DNA of 64,000 nt from Galerina marginata (lineage: Eukaryota; Basidiomycota; Agaricomycetes; Agaricales; Galerinaceae), in the NCBI GenBank assembly GCA_023014335.1, contig JAECYW010000006.1:3410001-3474000 (forward strand). The letters run 5' to 3'. Below, in pieces: positions 10,741 to 23,574 of this stretch (position 1 is its first letter; the number at the start of each line of letters is the position of its first letter). The notes beneath the pieces are model-generated. The model was not told where the DNA came from and ran no database searches. It worked only from the letters and a program-made list of their open reading frames with translations. A program made the translations under genes and the position numbers.

Positions 10741-11361
10741 GTAACTACTGAACTATCAGATAATAATCATGGCCATCTCCAATATTATGAGAGTTTAATT
10801 ATTTGTTTGCATCCATGTTTGATGATTTTCTATTTACTTGAACTTTATCTGCCAATCTGATTGAGATATTGACCTGGATAATCAAAAGTCCTAAAATCTT
10901 ACCTCGGAAAGTCGGAAAGAAAAGCTGGGTCAAATAATGCACAAAAATTACGAGACTTCACTACAATTCTGTATATATTATATAGAGCTGATTTGCCAAA
11001 TTTTGTCTCTTACAATTGATTATTTCCCGAGATAAACGTGAATCACTGCCGAAGGTGGAACTCTGGAGATATTCTATTTATAAATATGGTGCGAAACGTA
11101 ATGACCTGACGACGATTGAATGCTTTCGGATACAAATCGGGCCTGGCCAGCTTCCCAGTCAGGGCCCATGTTATGACCGCCTCGCGCCAAAAAAATCATT
11201 GCAGAGTCAATTCTGTTCCGAAAATTCTAAAATCTGGCTGAATAAAAAGAACAAAAGTATACCTAACAAAAGGCGTCAAAAAATCGCGAACCGGTGGGAA
11301 ACTCATTCCCATATGCAGCTGATGAGCTAAGGTGGTCAGGATCCCGATAAGGCACAGTACC
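10741..11361. other. Intergenic, nothing recognised
   Basis: Only short unsupported open frames are present. No repeat, RNA gene or conserved motif was recognised. Confidence 0.4.
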
Positions 11362-11742
11362 TTTATGTAACATAGAGTACTTATACCGTTGCGTAATATT
11401 TAAGCGCATAAGCTGAAGCTTCGGTGCTCTTTCTTTTCGTCTGGAGCAGGGGAAAACTTGAAATCAAAATTACGAGTACAGTTTTACAATTACACAAAAA
11501 GCCACGAAATACGCCGGACCACTCAGGCTCCTCGAGTACAACAAACCCTTCAAAGTCCAAACCTATCCAAAATCCAGCCCATTCCCCGCATATCGAGACT
11601 GATCGAGAGAGCATGCATAGAAAGAACCGCTGGAGCTCCTAGAAACCAAACGCAGCCCTTCCGCTTCGCAGCCCTCTCCTCCTAAGAGATGGAATTGTAC
11701 AATCAGAAGGTACGGCGTGGTTGTCAAATTTTACAATGCATT
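11362..11742 (-). repeat. Diverged tandem copy of the 3' end and downstream flank of the HAM1-domain gene
   Basis: This segment repeats about 11758-12090 in the same order: AACATAGAGTA, a TGCGTAATA stretch, CTTTTCGTCTG, then ATTACACAAAA and CACGAAATAC, then the stop-codon region. On the minus strand the copy ends in ...AAFGF followed by a stop, against ...AAFDF and a stop in the true gene. It is therefore a broken duplicate of the last codons plus 3' flank. Its far end (11682-11742) carries the dispersed 62-bp repeat also seen at 9669. Confidence 0.7.
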
Positions 11743-12013
11743 TCCTTTCTGCAACCTTTCTGCAACATAGAGTATACCACTGCGTAATAATAGGCTTTAC
11801 CTAAGCGCTCAAGCTCAAGCTCAAGTTTCGATCCTCTTCCTTTTCGTCTGACGCTGGAGCAAGAGCGAGGCAAAATCGAAATTACAGTTACAGTTACAAC
11901 TACAATTACACAAAAGTCACGAAATACTCGAGTACACCAACCATCCAAACCTCCGAGTCCAAACCCATCGATATTCCCTTCGTTTTTCGCAAGGGCGTGC
12001 AGACGAAGGACGC

Positions 12014-14961
12014 CTAGAAATCAAAAGCCGCACTCTTCCACCCCCCCTGCCCCTGCCCCCCCTGCCCCTGCCCCTCCCCCTTCACAGCCCTCTCCTCCTC
12101 CCCCCTCTTCCGCTCAACACTCCTCCAAAACCCATCCACCTCCCCTTTAACCTCCCTCACCCGCCCCTCCACTTCCTCTCTCACCTGGCCCACCACGCCC
12201 TTCGCTTGTTCCTTCGCTTGGTCCACCGCGCTCTTGGCTTTACTCGCAGCTGTGCCCAATGCTTGAGAGGAGTCGACGTCCATGCCGCCTGCGACGTCGA
12301 TGTCCAGATCAACATCCATAGGAACCCGGCTTTTAACATCCTCCGCCACGCGTTGCGCCACGTCGCGTAAAGGCTCAGACCCAGTCCCCAAAGGCCCCCT
12401 CTTCTCCCCACTCAAGATCTGCGGTTCCGCACCCATCGCGAACTGCGTCTTCTCAGTCTCCCCTTCCTCCCCGCCCTCCCCCTCCTTCGTACTCTCCGTC
12501 TCCAAAACAACCCCCGTCCCCGTCAATTGCCAACCCCCCCCTTGTTCAGCAGCCCGCCTCCGCCACCTCCCCACCTCACTCCAAATCGCCGGCATCACAC
12601 TCCTCCCCCGCCCGAACCCAGCGTCCTCAAACACCTCTCTCCGCCTACCCACATCCCACACCACCCCGTCCACCCACTCGATGCCTGCCCTGAGCTGCGC
12701 TTCGAGCGCTTTCTCGAGGGCGGATTTGAGGTGGGAGGTGACGGCGGGGCGGAAGAGCGTGACGAGGAGGGGATGGTTGCTTTCTTTAACCGACACCGAA
12801 AAGTCACCTCCTTCCTCATCCCCGGTGGTGGAAGAGGACTCTGGGGCGAGAGAGACGGAGAGGTGTTCGATGGTATGATAATGCCCCTGCGTCTCGTTCC
12901 TCACCCCCCTCCCCCCTTTCCCCTTGTTCTTATTCTGCGAGGAAGGAGGGACGTATCTCACTTTCACATCAACCTCCACACCCCGCCTCGGCACCCTCAT
13001 CCCCAGGAGACCCGTATACTCCGCCGGGCCGAGCGTGGCTGTTTTGTCTTTATACCAGAACGAGACGTCTTTGAGGGTTAACTGCAGCGCCTGTATTTTG
13101 ATGTGGGTTAGGGTGCCGACCTTGGTGGTGGTGGAGGTGGGAGAGGTGGATATGTCGACGTCGGTGATGTTCCGGATGTAGACGTGGGAGGGGAGGAGGT
13201 TGAAGGAGGAGATGTCGAGGTTTTCGAGTACGAATTCGATTTGGGCGTCTTTGTATTCGGTTCTGTTAACCAAAACGCACGTCAGCACGAAAGTACGAAA
13301 AGAAAGGAGGGAAGGAGAAGGAAGGAGAAAGGAAGAATAAGACCCACCTCGGAATAGGAACATCCCGCATCTTGCCCAACCACCTCGGCACATAAACTTT
13401 AAACATATCATGCCAGAACCACACAGCACCCTGCACGACCTCCTGCCCCATCTGTCTCCCCACATCCATCGCCCTCCCCATCGCGCTCTCCGCCTCCCCG
13501 GCCTCACCCGCCAGTTTCCCTTTGAGAGTATCAGCCTTGGCGGAAATCTCGTCTGATACACGCCCGAGCACCCGCTCGAGGTCGTCTCCGAGCTGAGCCT
13601 GCGCCTCGCGTACGCGGACCAGGTCGGCGTCTCGTTCCAAGCCGGATTGGAGGGCGTCGAGCTCGGATTTGAGGTTCTCGACGGCGGTTTTCCATTTCCC
13701 GTTCTCCTTCTTTTCCAACATCACATTCCACCTCCTATACAGCTCCTTCCTCTCCCTACCCAACTTCCTCCCCTCCTCCTCATCCTTCGGCGCACCGACG
13801 GCTTTCGCAGGCTCCTCCAGCGTCTTCCTCGCAAACGCAAACAAATCATCGAACCACGTCTTCAGCTCCTCGTCCGCCGCGACCGAGCGCACGCACGCCT
13901 TCGCCGCATCAAGCAAAGGCTGGAGGGGCGTGTCGTTTGCCAGCCGCTCAAGGAGAACGCGCAGGTTCCCGAGGGCGGCGAGGGTGGGTTTGTCGGAGGG
14001 GTCGGAGAAGAAGGACGAGAGGGTGGCGTCTGGGGAGGCGAATGCGTCGAGGGTGCGGTGGAGCCGGGATTGGAGGATCCCGAGGAGGGTGGATAGGGAG
14101 CGGCGGTATTCGGGGTTGGAGTGCGCGCGGTCGCTTATCTAGAGACGAGATAAACAAAGTGGTTGGATAGGATAGGATGGGCATAGAGTACCTTGTAGAA
14201 AGCCTCTTGCAGCCTCTCACTCCCCTCATCCATCTTCTCATCAACAGTCTCCTTCGTATCCTGCGCAGCGCCAATAACAGTGCTCCCCGCCCCCTTCACA
14301 CTATCCATCCCATGCTCCCACTTAACCTTCACATCCCCCTCCTCCTCCTCCATCCGCTTCTTATCCCTCCCCAGCGCATCCCGCTTCCCCTCCTTTACCT
14401 CCTCCTCAACGCCCCTCAGGCTCTCCTTGACCGACCCCGCCCCGCCCTCGACGAGCGCAGCGGCGTCCGCGAGGGACAGGCGCACGGCGGAGAGGAGGTC
14501 GTTGGATAGGGAGGTGCCTTCGAGGGAGATGCTCTCCCAGAGCGCGAGGAGGATGTGGCGCAGGGAGGTGTGCAGCGCGGAGAGGTCGGCGAGGGCTTTG
14601 TCTTTTTCTTGGGTTGCTTTGGAGGAAGGGGCGGGGAGGGAGGGGTCGGTGTAGGAGAGGGTGTGGATGGTTTCTTGGAGGATGTTGTCGGCTGTTACCA
14701 GGGCGGGTTAGTCAGAACCAATACAAGGAGGGGGGGGGGGGACGCACGGTTCTTGTCCTTCGCGAGCTGCTTGTACGCCTCGAGCACGCGCCTCACATCA
14801 CCAGCCAACACGCGCCCCTGCTCGCTAAGCTCCGAGCTGGAATCAGGCTCGACGGACGGGATGACAGTCCCGTTCAGCCAGTCGATGAACTGTCCAAACT
14901 GCTGGGTCGTCGGCAGCTTGCCTGCTTCCAATGCACCGAGTATGGATGTCGTTTTGTCCAT
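12014..14961 (-). CDS. HAM1-domain protein (HAM1-like N- and C-terminal domains)
   Basis: Four exons (14961-14748, 14691-14192, 14138-13348, 13262-12014) give 917 residues. The start MDKTTSILGALEAGKLPTTQ is followed by long charged helical segments. The C-terminal part, from about EYKDAQIEFVLENLDIS to VKVRYVPP, is the conserved C-terminal domain, thought to resemble lipid-binding BPI-like folds. The last 150 residues are low-complexity, rich in E, K, G and Q. In Cryptococcus the related Ham1 has been linked to mating and lipid biology; the biochemical role is unknown. The DNA is markedly GC-rich compared with the transposon region to the left, and the first intron contains a long G run. The 3' end is tandemly duplicated downstream. 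Naming rests on remembered family features. Confidence 0.8.
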
Positions 14962-15859
14962 TATTCTTCGTTATTCGATGTGATGATTATTACAGATTAG
15001 ATTCTGAGTACGAGACATGGGCGGGGCCAGCGACCTTTATAGAGTGGATGCATTTGAGACCCACTGCGGAGCGGTCATGGATGACGCGATGACGTTAGAC
15101 TTTTGCCCCCACACAGAATTCGAAGCGGCTTGTCCGTCATTCCTGGTGCTGGATTAGCTGGCCTGTACTCTCTGGGCGATGAAGGAATGTATGACGCATT
15201 GCCAATGATTATGGTGCCGCTGCGTCAGGAGTCAAAGAGAGGAGATGATCGATTGATCTGGCATCGTCGTCCTTTTCTAACATCCACAAATACTGCACCC
15301 CTAAATTTGATCGTCGCATCCTAATATAGAATTTGCGCCACTCAGACTCTCCTCTGGTCGGCGCATCTACGGCGCGTCTCGAGTACACCTGGTTTATATT
15401 CTAGAAAAAGCATCTCGTGCCTCGAGCGTCTAGGGATATCAAACAAAGGCAGATAATACCACCGGCCTTCAATTTTAATCCATTCATTTTGACAATACAT
15501 CTGAACAATTGACGATTCTCGAGTCCAAGATACACGTAGAGGCAGCTTTCCTCATGGAGGTAAGTTGACAACGCCCGAAGAGTGCATGTCGACTATGTAC
15601 AGCGCATTGATTCTATTCCCGGAGATCAAATACAAACTTCGATAAATAAAACTACGAGCGGTGCATTCTCAACCAAAAAATAAGCTCAAGCTGATTCGAA
15701 TGAATTAATACATTTCTATCCGTGTATAACATAGAACATCTATCGTGTATATTCCTATCTCATTCACGCGCAGGCATCCAAGGTTCACCAAGTCAAATTA
15801 AATCAAATCAAATCATCGGCAGTCATCTAAAACACGACCAAGCCAAAGCCAGCATAAAC
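14962..15859. other. Intergenic between two minus-strand genes
   Basis: It holds the promoter side of the HAM1-domain gene and the 3' flank of the ferritin-like gene. No open frame with family support and no repeat was seen. Confidence 0.4.
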
Positions 15860-17258
15860 CTAGCCAGCCTGGTACACAGCCGGGCCAGCCACAACATGCT
15901 TGTTCATCATAGAGATGTTCGCCGGGGTGACTGTAACCTTAGCGTCGGTAATAACGACAAACCTGACGGCAAGTCACGAAATGAGCCATTCATGTTTGGA
16001 CGAACGAAGTGAGTGAGAGAGAAAGACGTACATCGAACCGTTAACAATCGGCGCGCTGTTACCCCCAAACACGGTTCCGCCCGGTTGGACGGTAGATCCG
16101 GATTGCCCGCTGATGTTGTCAAGTTTGGTGTACGTAGTGTTCAGCTGCGAGATCCACGCGACGAACTTCATCAGAGAACGTGAAAGAGAGATCGCGTCAG
16201 ATACTCGGCACCGCTGAGGAAAGGGACAAAAAAACAGACCTTGGGTGGACCTGCCGTAGTACTGGTGGTGTAACCATTATTCGGGCCAACAGCTTTGCCG
16301 GGCAGTTCCCATTTGAGTGAAACTGTACGCCCTGGGTGGGAGAGAGGCTCGCTCCGGTTATGCGTGATAGCAGGCGTAGTAGCGCTCCCATTGTTGCTGT
16401 TGGTAGAGCCGTTGACAAGAGCGGTAGCATTCGGGTTATTCTAAAAACCCGCGCATCAACATAAAAACCCACCCAAAGCCACAAAATCAAGAAACTCCTC
16501 ACCGTAATATTAAGCGCCGGAAAATTCTGCCACGCAATACGCGGATTCCCCTCCGGACAAGTCTTCAAATGCGGCGCCAACAACGTCCAAGCCATAGCCT
16601 GCGTAATCCCCGGCTCAAACCACACAGGCATAGGAAACAACCCCTCAAACTGGCGCAACACCATCTGCTGCCTCGCCTCCGTCGACAACGACTGCACCAA
16701 AAGCTGCGCCACATCCCTCGAATCAAGATGCTCCAAAAACCCCCACCCGCCCGACTCCCCCACCCGCGTGACCTTCTGCGAAAAGTCGACGAACCCGCGC
16801 ACGGTGGTGAAGTCGTATGTGTATGTGCATGACTTGGCTGCGCGTGTTGGGCCGAGGATGTTGGAGATCATTTTGGCGTGTCCTACTTCTTGGTCGGCCA
16901 TGAACTCGATGAGGAAGCGGTCTGAGGCGGTCAGGCCGGCGGCTTCGAATTCGGCGACTGAGAAACGCGCGAGTCCGTAGTGGAATAGGTCGAGCTCGAT
17001 GAGCTCTTGGTTTAGGGCTAGGTTCTGATTGGGGAAAGATGAGGTTGTTAGGCTGCAGTGTGCGATGAGATGTGGAGATAGACAGTTTGTCTCACTCACG
17101 AGGGACTGGAAGTCGAAATCGCTGAGAGGGCGATATACAGGTGTGGACCCGTTGGTGCCCAGCCCGCCTGACGGCGTTGGTGTTGGTGGTGGTGGTGGTG
17201 CAGAAGCGCCGAGGCCGCCAAGAGAAATCAGCGTCGCGAGTATAGTCGCTGTCTTCAT
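15860..17258 (-). CDS. Secreted ferritin-like domain protein (Rds1/desiccation-related type)
   Basis: Five exons (17258-17100, 17024-16503, 16440-16240, 16165-16032, 15962-15860) give 372 residues. The start was chosen at MKTATILATLISLGGLGASA, a clear signal peptide followed by a proline-rich stretch. The core has ferritin-like helix signatures: NQELIELDLFHYGLARFS, EFMADQEVGHAKMI, and a helix ending near QMVLRQFEGL. The spaced Glu and His residues (E..E/H and E..H) fit the Ferritin_2 family, which includes fungal Rds1 stress proteins. The second half is rich in N-glycosylation sequons (NATA, NGSA, NRSE, NTTY) and ends in a beta-rich region. It is probably an extracellular stress or wall-associated protein; metal binding is inferred, not shown. 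Confidence 0.78.
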
Positions 17259-19068
17259 AATATCAATGATAGGTTGAGTAGGAGAGAGAGATAGGATTTG
17301 AAGTCTAAGAAAACAAAAAAGCAATTAAAACCCTTCACAAGTCTCACCAGTGCTCCTCCCGATCTAAGGTACAGTGATGTCATTCAGTAAACCAATCGAT
17401 GGCGGCCTAGTCTTCCTTCGGCCTTGGGGTGGAAGGAATCCTGCCAACATCCTGAGCTCAAGCACTCGTCCGAGTCGTACTCCATAGTCTTCACACCACC
17501 ATACTCGATGATCAAGAGGTTGCATCATAAATGTCAAATCGACCGAGCCTGAGTACTGAGTGCGAGCGCGAGCGCGGGCTTCCGAGTCGAAGTGGTACAC
17601 GGGTGGGGGTAGCGTTCATACAACATCATAGAACGAATCGTAGTACACGAATTGATCGCGTCAGAGGGTAAACGCTTCCTAGGTTGCATCTAGACCATAA
17701 TAAGATAATACCACATTGTCAATGAATCGGGCAGTAGCGGGTGCATCGTCTAAATCAGGCTGTACCCTTCATCTTGAAGCGGTTCAAGTTCCCAGTCCGA
17801 GGCAGGAGCGCCGCTCGACATCGACATCGACATCCCTGGCCGTTTACCAGATGGAAGAATAAAACGCCAACGCCGGTAGTGGATTTGTAAGTCTAGCTCT
17901 GCCGCAGGCTCCATCGACGTCGGGAATTGTACGTATATCAAGGATAAACGGGCTAAGAATAAGGCTGAAAGAACTTGAATGGAAGTGCAGTAGCGCCGGT
18001 GAAGGAGCGCGATGGTTCCCTGGTGGAACACAATGACGACGACGATGAGGACGAGGATTTCAAAACTTTTCAACTCCGGAGTGAATCCAAATCACCTGAT
18101 CGGCCGACGATTGAAAGTCCGAAATCATGGCTCACTCCTCATCCAAGATCTAGAGATTCGGCGACTGTTCTGGGTGTCAAATCGCCTCTCGAATCAACAC
18201 CCAGCAGAGGATGAGACGCCGCCCCATCCTTGAGTCCAACTGCTAAAAATTCTTTGCCTCCGAAAAGAGTCAGATTGTATTGATTCTGGATGTTTTTCGA
18301 CCCTCTTCCGCACAAAGCACCAAGGCTCGCTCGTCTTGAGGCCGTATATTTCCTACCCGAAGACTGCCAACCATTCTGGTGCTGATTCTATATCTCCCGT
18401 CGTAGAATTATTCGCGGGCTTTTCCTCATCCATTCCGATCACTAGGATTTCTATGATATGGCCTGGTCGTTCTTTTTTTTTCATTCTCCTTTATCAAGAC
18501 GCCACGTCGTTTCTTCGTATTGCAATCTTTCCCAGTCTTGAATCCTTTAGAACGACACTAACTAGGCCGTATAGCATCAGAACCAGAAAATTGGCGCGAC
18601 TTTTTTCAAGGAACACCGAAAATGACCCAAACGCCAGTCTTGTGACGGAAGACTGCGACTCCTCCTTGAATCTTCTGAGTCCTAACGGCTCACCGAACGC
18701 GCCTACGAAACGGGATTCGTAATTGATATATATTCGTTTGGTACTGGCTTTGTTATCATAGGCGAATCTCGCCACAAGGACGTCAATTTCAATCGAGTCG
18801 AGGCTGAGGAGGTCAGAAGGTCCCCATAGGTAGAACCTTACCAGGCTAATGGCATTCACGCTGATAACAACTGCCTGGGCTGTTTCGTATGTGCACGATT
18901 TAACGGACTGTAAATCGGTGGAATATCATTTGGTGGGGAATCTTCATCAACCCTGCAAATATTAAAACTTTACAGAAGACCTACGTAGAAATGAGTGGAT
19001 AAGTCTGGCCATCATGCTCGAGTAGTTATGATTTCATCCATGAGCCACCTGCAGGCCCCAGCCCATGC
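17259..19068. other. Intergenic, 1.8 kb
   Basis: Several short open frames are present on both strands, for example one on the minus strand at 17750-18073 starting MKSFEILVLIVVVIVF with a hydrophobic segment. None shows a recognisable domain or convincing intron structure. The left end is promoter for the ferritin-like gene. Confidence 0.35.
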
Positions 19069-22000
19069 CTAGCATTGGCCCATGTGAATGAAAGGGACCC
19101 ACTGGCGGAATTCAACTTCCCGCGAACGCAATTTCTGCATAGCGACGTGGAGCGCCCTGGCAGACCTACTAATATCGGGCACTATTGACACAGATGTTTC
19201 GCCAACACTATCAGGACATCGACAGAGTTCCTCGTAAAATGCATCGGCAATGGTTGGTCCATCTTCGTCTCTCATCTCCCTAAAAATTCAACCTCTTCAT
19301 TAGGTTTTCTTCGGAGGAAAAAGCAACTCACCACATTGTAGCAATGACTCGCCTAAAACCAGAAAATAGAAAACATGCACCAATACTCATCGCTTCTTCC
19401 GGAAGCTCCTCATCACCCATTGCGGTCTCACAAGCAGCGAGGAACGCCAGGGATCCGTTCTGCATTGTTCCTGTCATAATCTTTGATACTTTGAGTAATC
19501 CATCGCTAAGTTTGACACCGCTATTGAGTGGTTGGCCATGATCTTGAGTTCCATGACATGCAAAATGGGCGATGGAAACACTTGGGAGATGAGAAGCGAT
19601 AGTCTCAATCTCAGCAGGTGCATGATTAATTCCAAATTTGACCAAGACGTCGTGGGATACGTGCCGTTCGATGTTGCGTAGTTCCCTTTTCGTGGATGCA
19701 AGTTGTTGGTCAATAACTACCATCATCTTGAAGGGCTGGGTTTGGGACTGGGAGCTTTGACGCTGGGAGACCAAGGAGCCAATGGTTGGGATGAACGAAG
19801 AGATAAAGTAATCGGCGGCACATTCTCTCCCGGATTCGAGATCAGCGTCGTAACACCCAGCAGCATGAATCGGAAGGAAGGTGAAAAGCCCAGTCGGGCA
19901 CCATTGTAGCAAGGGGGTTTCTTCTTTGCGTTTCTGGGTTACTTCGTCAATAAAAATTCCAGAGGTAGAATAGGGTCCCACCTCAATGTTAAGAAAATCG
20001 ATCACAGGTTTGATGACTTCGTCCCAGAGGATTTTCAGTACATACTTGAAAACATTATCCGACGATCCCAAAGAACCGCGTTCAACCCTCATCCCACGGC
20101 CGCCTTCTTCAAGAAGTGAATCCAGATTTTCTATAATCGGCTCGGTTGATGAGCGTGATACCGATAGTGGTGAGACGGCAATCTGTACGAGGCTGACAAG
20201 TTTTTGCAGCACACGAGTGTGCAGCCGAGGCAGGACAATATGGTGAATGTCTGACGCCTGCATGATGATGCAATGACTCGTATCTCTGTTGGCGACCAGC
20301 GTGATGACAGGGTACTCCGACGCTGCCTGCCTGAGTGACGATAACCGTGGCGGGTGCATGAACTCTTCAAATCCTTCTAATTTCCTCACTTCTACAACGC
20401 ACGCTGACCACTCCTCGTTGAGGCGATTCAGTCGGGCGGTTTCTTGATCAACCGTCAGGCGCTGCTGATTGTCCAAAATCTGGCGAGAGCGACCACCCCT
20501 ATGTGATCCTGCTTCGAGTGCCATTCCAAATTTTCGTAGCTTGTCCGCGAGTCTAGGGTCGACGTCACGCAGCTGGTCAAGGGGAGAGCGCAGCGACAGG
20601 GCCTGCGACCAGAAAACGGCTCTCCCTGCCTCCAAAAATTCTATCGCCTTTCCCAAATTACCGGCTTCGATAGCGCATCTCGACGCATAGCTTGCCCAGT
20701 TCTCACCGATCGTCTTCAGCGCTTCTTGCCGTGACTGGATGTCAGAGCTGAGGGCGGCGACCTGTGGCACAGCCTGAATAACAGCATCGTAGGCGTCAAT
20801 TATGGAGGCGTGTCGATGTTCATGACCGTGGATTACCCATCCTCTTGCAAAATGTAGACGTTGGGACGCAGGTTGAAATAGACACTTTGTGGCTGATGAA
20901 AATAAGGACATGGCTTCGTCCAAATGGTGCGAACCACTATCTGTTTGTGAGTGGATGAGCAAAAGCAGAGTTCCTAAGTCATACAAGGCTGCGGCACGAT
21001 CGGGATGAGATACTGGTTGAAGATCAAGAGCTTCTCGGAGCAGGGAAATAGCTTCATGAAGATCACTTGATTGACCTTCTCGCATGAACTGGATACGTAG
21101 AGCATCGGACAGACTACTGAGTGCCGTCGGTCGATCAAGATGGGTTACAGGTTGCAAAGTAAGTACGTCTCTGAATAACGAAATTGCTTCATTAAGTTCA
21201 GTTGGCCGACATTCATTGCCTTCTGTTAGCAACACATTTCCAAGGTTACTGAGGGACCTCAACCGATCTGGATGAGTTGGAGACTGTAGCTCAAGCGCCT
21301 GTCTATATAATGCAACAATTTCATCCAGGTCGGTTTGACGATTGTCTTGCCGAAGTAGGGCTTGCCTATAAAGCGCCGCACCGAGATTACTAAGTGACCT
21401 AGATCTATGCGGGTGAGGATAAGGCCGGAGCTCCAGAACCTGTCTATGCAGTGAAATTGCCTCATCGAGGTCAATTTGCTGCCCAGCTTGATCGAATCGG
21501 AAATAGAGCACAGAAGCGAGATTGTTCAGCGACTTGGAACGGTCGGGGTGGGAAGGGGGGCGGTATTCCAGGGTTTGTCTGTTCACCGAAATGGCTTCGT
21601 CAAGGTCGCGCTGTTGGCCCACTGTCACAAAACGAACCATAAGTGCCGCGGCGAGGTTGCTAAGAGCCATGATTCCAAACCGATGGGGTGCAGGACAGAG
21701 TTTAAAGGCCTCTCTGTTAAAGGAAATTGATTCTTCGAGATCGTTTTGGTCCCCATTCCACTCGGCTCGAACACGGAGTGCGTGTCCTAAGTTCCCCATT
21801 GCCATGGCTCGCTCAGGATGAGCCAGTGGGTAAATCTCGAGAGCTTGCTTATACGAGGAAATGGCTTCGTTCAGATCGTCCTGCTGGCCTCCTTTCTCCG
21901 CTTTGGCCGTCAAGGCATTCGCAAGGTTATTGAGAGTCGTGGATCTGCCGGCGTGGGGTCGAGGGCGGAGCTCGAGAGCTAGTCTGTGGAATAAAATGCA

Positions 22001-23574
22001 TCCACTGAGGTCTCTTTCCTGACCACCTTCGTTGAATCGAATGCGCAGTGCACAAGCAAGATTGTTGAGGACATTTGATCGATTAATATGTTTGGGGGTA
22101 AGGAGTCCGAGAGCTTCTTTGAACAGCGAAATGGCCTCATCCAGGTCAATCTGGCGATTTGGACTACCACCACGAAGTCGAGTAAGAAGAGCGTCACCGA
22201 GATCATTTAATATTTTAGGCAAGTCAACGGGGTTAAACTGCAGAACCTGCCTCATCACTGAAATGGCTTCATCAAGGTCAACCGATTGCTGCCATTTCCG
22301 AAACCGGGCAAACAGTGCAGTAGCAAGGTTACCAAGGGCCATAGACCCAATAGGCTCGGGGGGAGGTCGCAACTTCAAAACCTGCCTGTCCAGCGCAATC
22401 GCTTCGTCAAGGTCACCACGCTCATGCCGTTCATCAAACCTCATGGAAAGTGCTGAAGCCAGATTGTTCGAACCAGCAGCATAATTGACACTGCTTATAG
22501 GGAGCCTTGCGATCGCGTCGCGACCAAGTGCAATCGCGATGTTCAGATAGTCCAGGTCCCGCGTAGTGATGAATTGCGTGCACAGATCAGCGGCAGTGTT
22601 GACCGCATCGGCGGCATCTTCGGAAGTCTCTGTTCCAATTTCTTGAACATCTGCACCAAAAACAAGAGAAAATGCATTTTGAAGGTCCAAAACGTTGGAA
22701 GTAACGTCAAACCTTGACATCAGCATGATGCACAACCGGTTCGACATGCTCGACTCCTGCCACACAGTCTCGGGGACGGACACCCTGGCACGCTGCAGAG
22801 TGCTGATTGCGTCATTCAGCCCGGAAATATCAGCTGAATGATTAAACCGAGTATAAAGCGCATCAGCCAAGGTGGTCAATGCCGAGAACTGTTTAGGATG
22901 TAAATCAGGGAGTTCAGATAACGATGTTTGGAGAAGGAAGATGACAGTATCCATGGTCTCCTCCGACGTTGATTTCTGGAAATCATGCAGACTGTCGCGA
23001 GCCAGTTCAGACATGCCAGTGATGTCCTTGTCGTCATCGCAAGCTTTGGCGCTTCTCTTTATATTATTCTGTAAGCCAAAATCAACCTCAGTAAAGTTGA
23101 AAAATGCTCTCACGTTTACATCATACAAAGAGCCCACAGTCGCTTCTCTAAGTTCTCTTCGAAGGATAAGGTATTCTTCCAAGTCAGAGGCTTGGTTCGT
23201 ATAAGTGAAATTCATCCCTAAAGCACTGGCCAGGTCTTGCATAGCTTCGACATGGAGTGGGTGATTGACAGGGCGATTATCGAGTACCTGACGAAAGAGA
23301 AACACGGCGGTTTCAAGACTGGCCAGGGAGAGCTCCGCTTTGGCTTCTTCCATGAGTGAGACGGCGAGATCGACAGTTTCGGACGCATCTGTATACAGCT
23401 CTTCAACCTGGTTGACCCGATGGGCATTGTCGGCATTGACTCGTAGAAGAATAAATCGTGTCGTTTACTTACATTTGGGCCGTGAACAACTGTAATATCG
23501 AGGGCATTTTCCACGGTATCCGAGTCAGTCCTAGGTATGTCTAAGCCGAAAGCTCTGAAATCGTTGGAGGTCAT
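19069..23574 (-). CDS. TPR-CHAT protein (tetratricopeptide repeats plus caspase-fold CHAT domain)
   Basis: Three exons (23574-23473, 23407-19332, 19279-19069) give 1462 residues. At least a dozen degenerate TPR-like units of about 50 residues occupy the middle, each with a core like DLDEAISLFRQALELRP and NLANAL. The last 370 residues are a CHAT domain (caspase HetF associated with TPRs). The putative catalytic His lies in HFACHG (near 19550-19567) and the Cys in LAACETA (near 19430-19450), followed by MSIGACFLFSGFRRVIATMW and the usual ending WVPFIHMGQC. CHAT proteins are clan CD peptidases; in bacteria and some fungi they cleave partners in regulated cell death. No gasdermin-like gene was recognised nearby, so the substrate is unknown. 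In mushrooms this family is often greatly expanded. Confidence 0.88.

Noticed and set aside
12282..13081. Long plus-strand open frames opposite the HAM1-domain gene
   Set aside because: They are proline- and serine-rich antisense shadows of the GC-rich minus-strand exons, without introns or domains.
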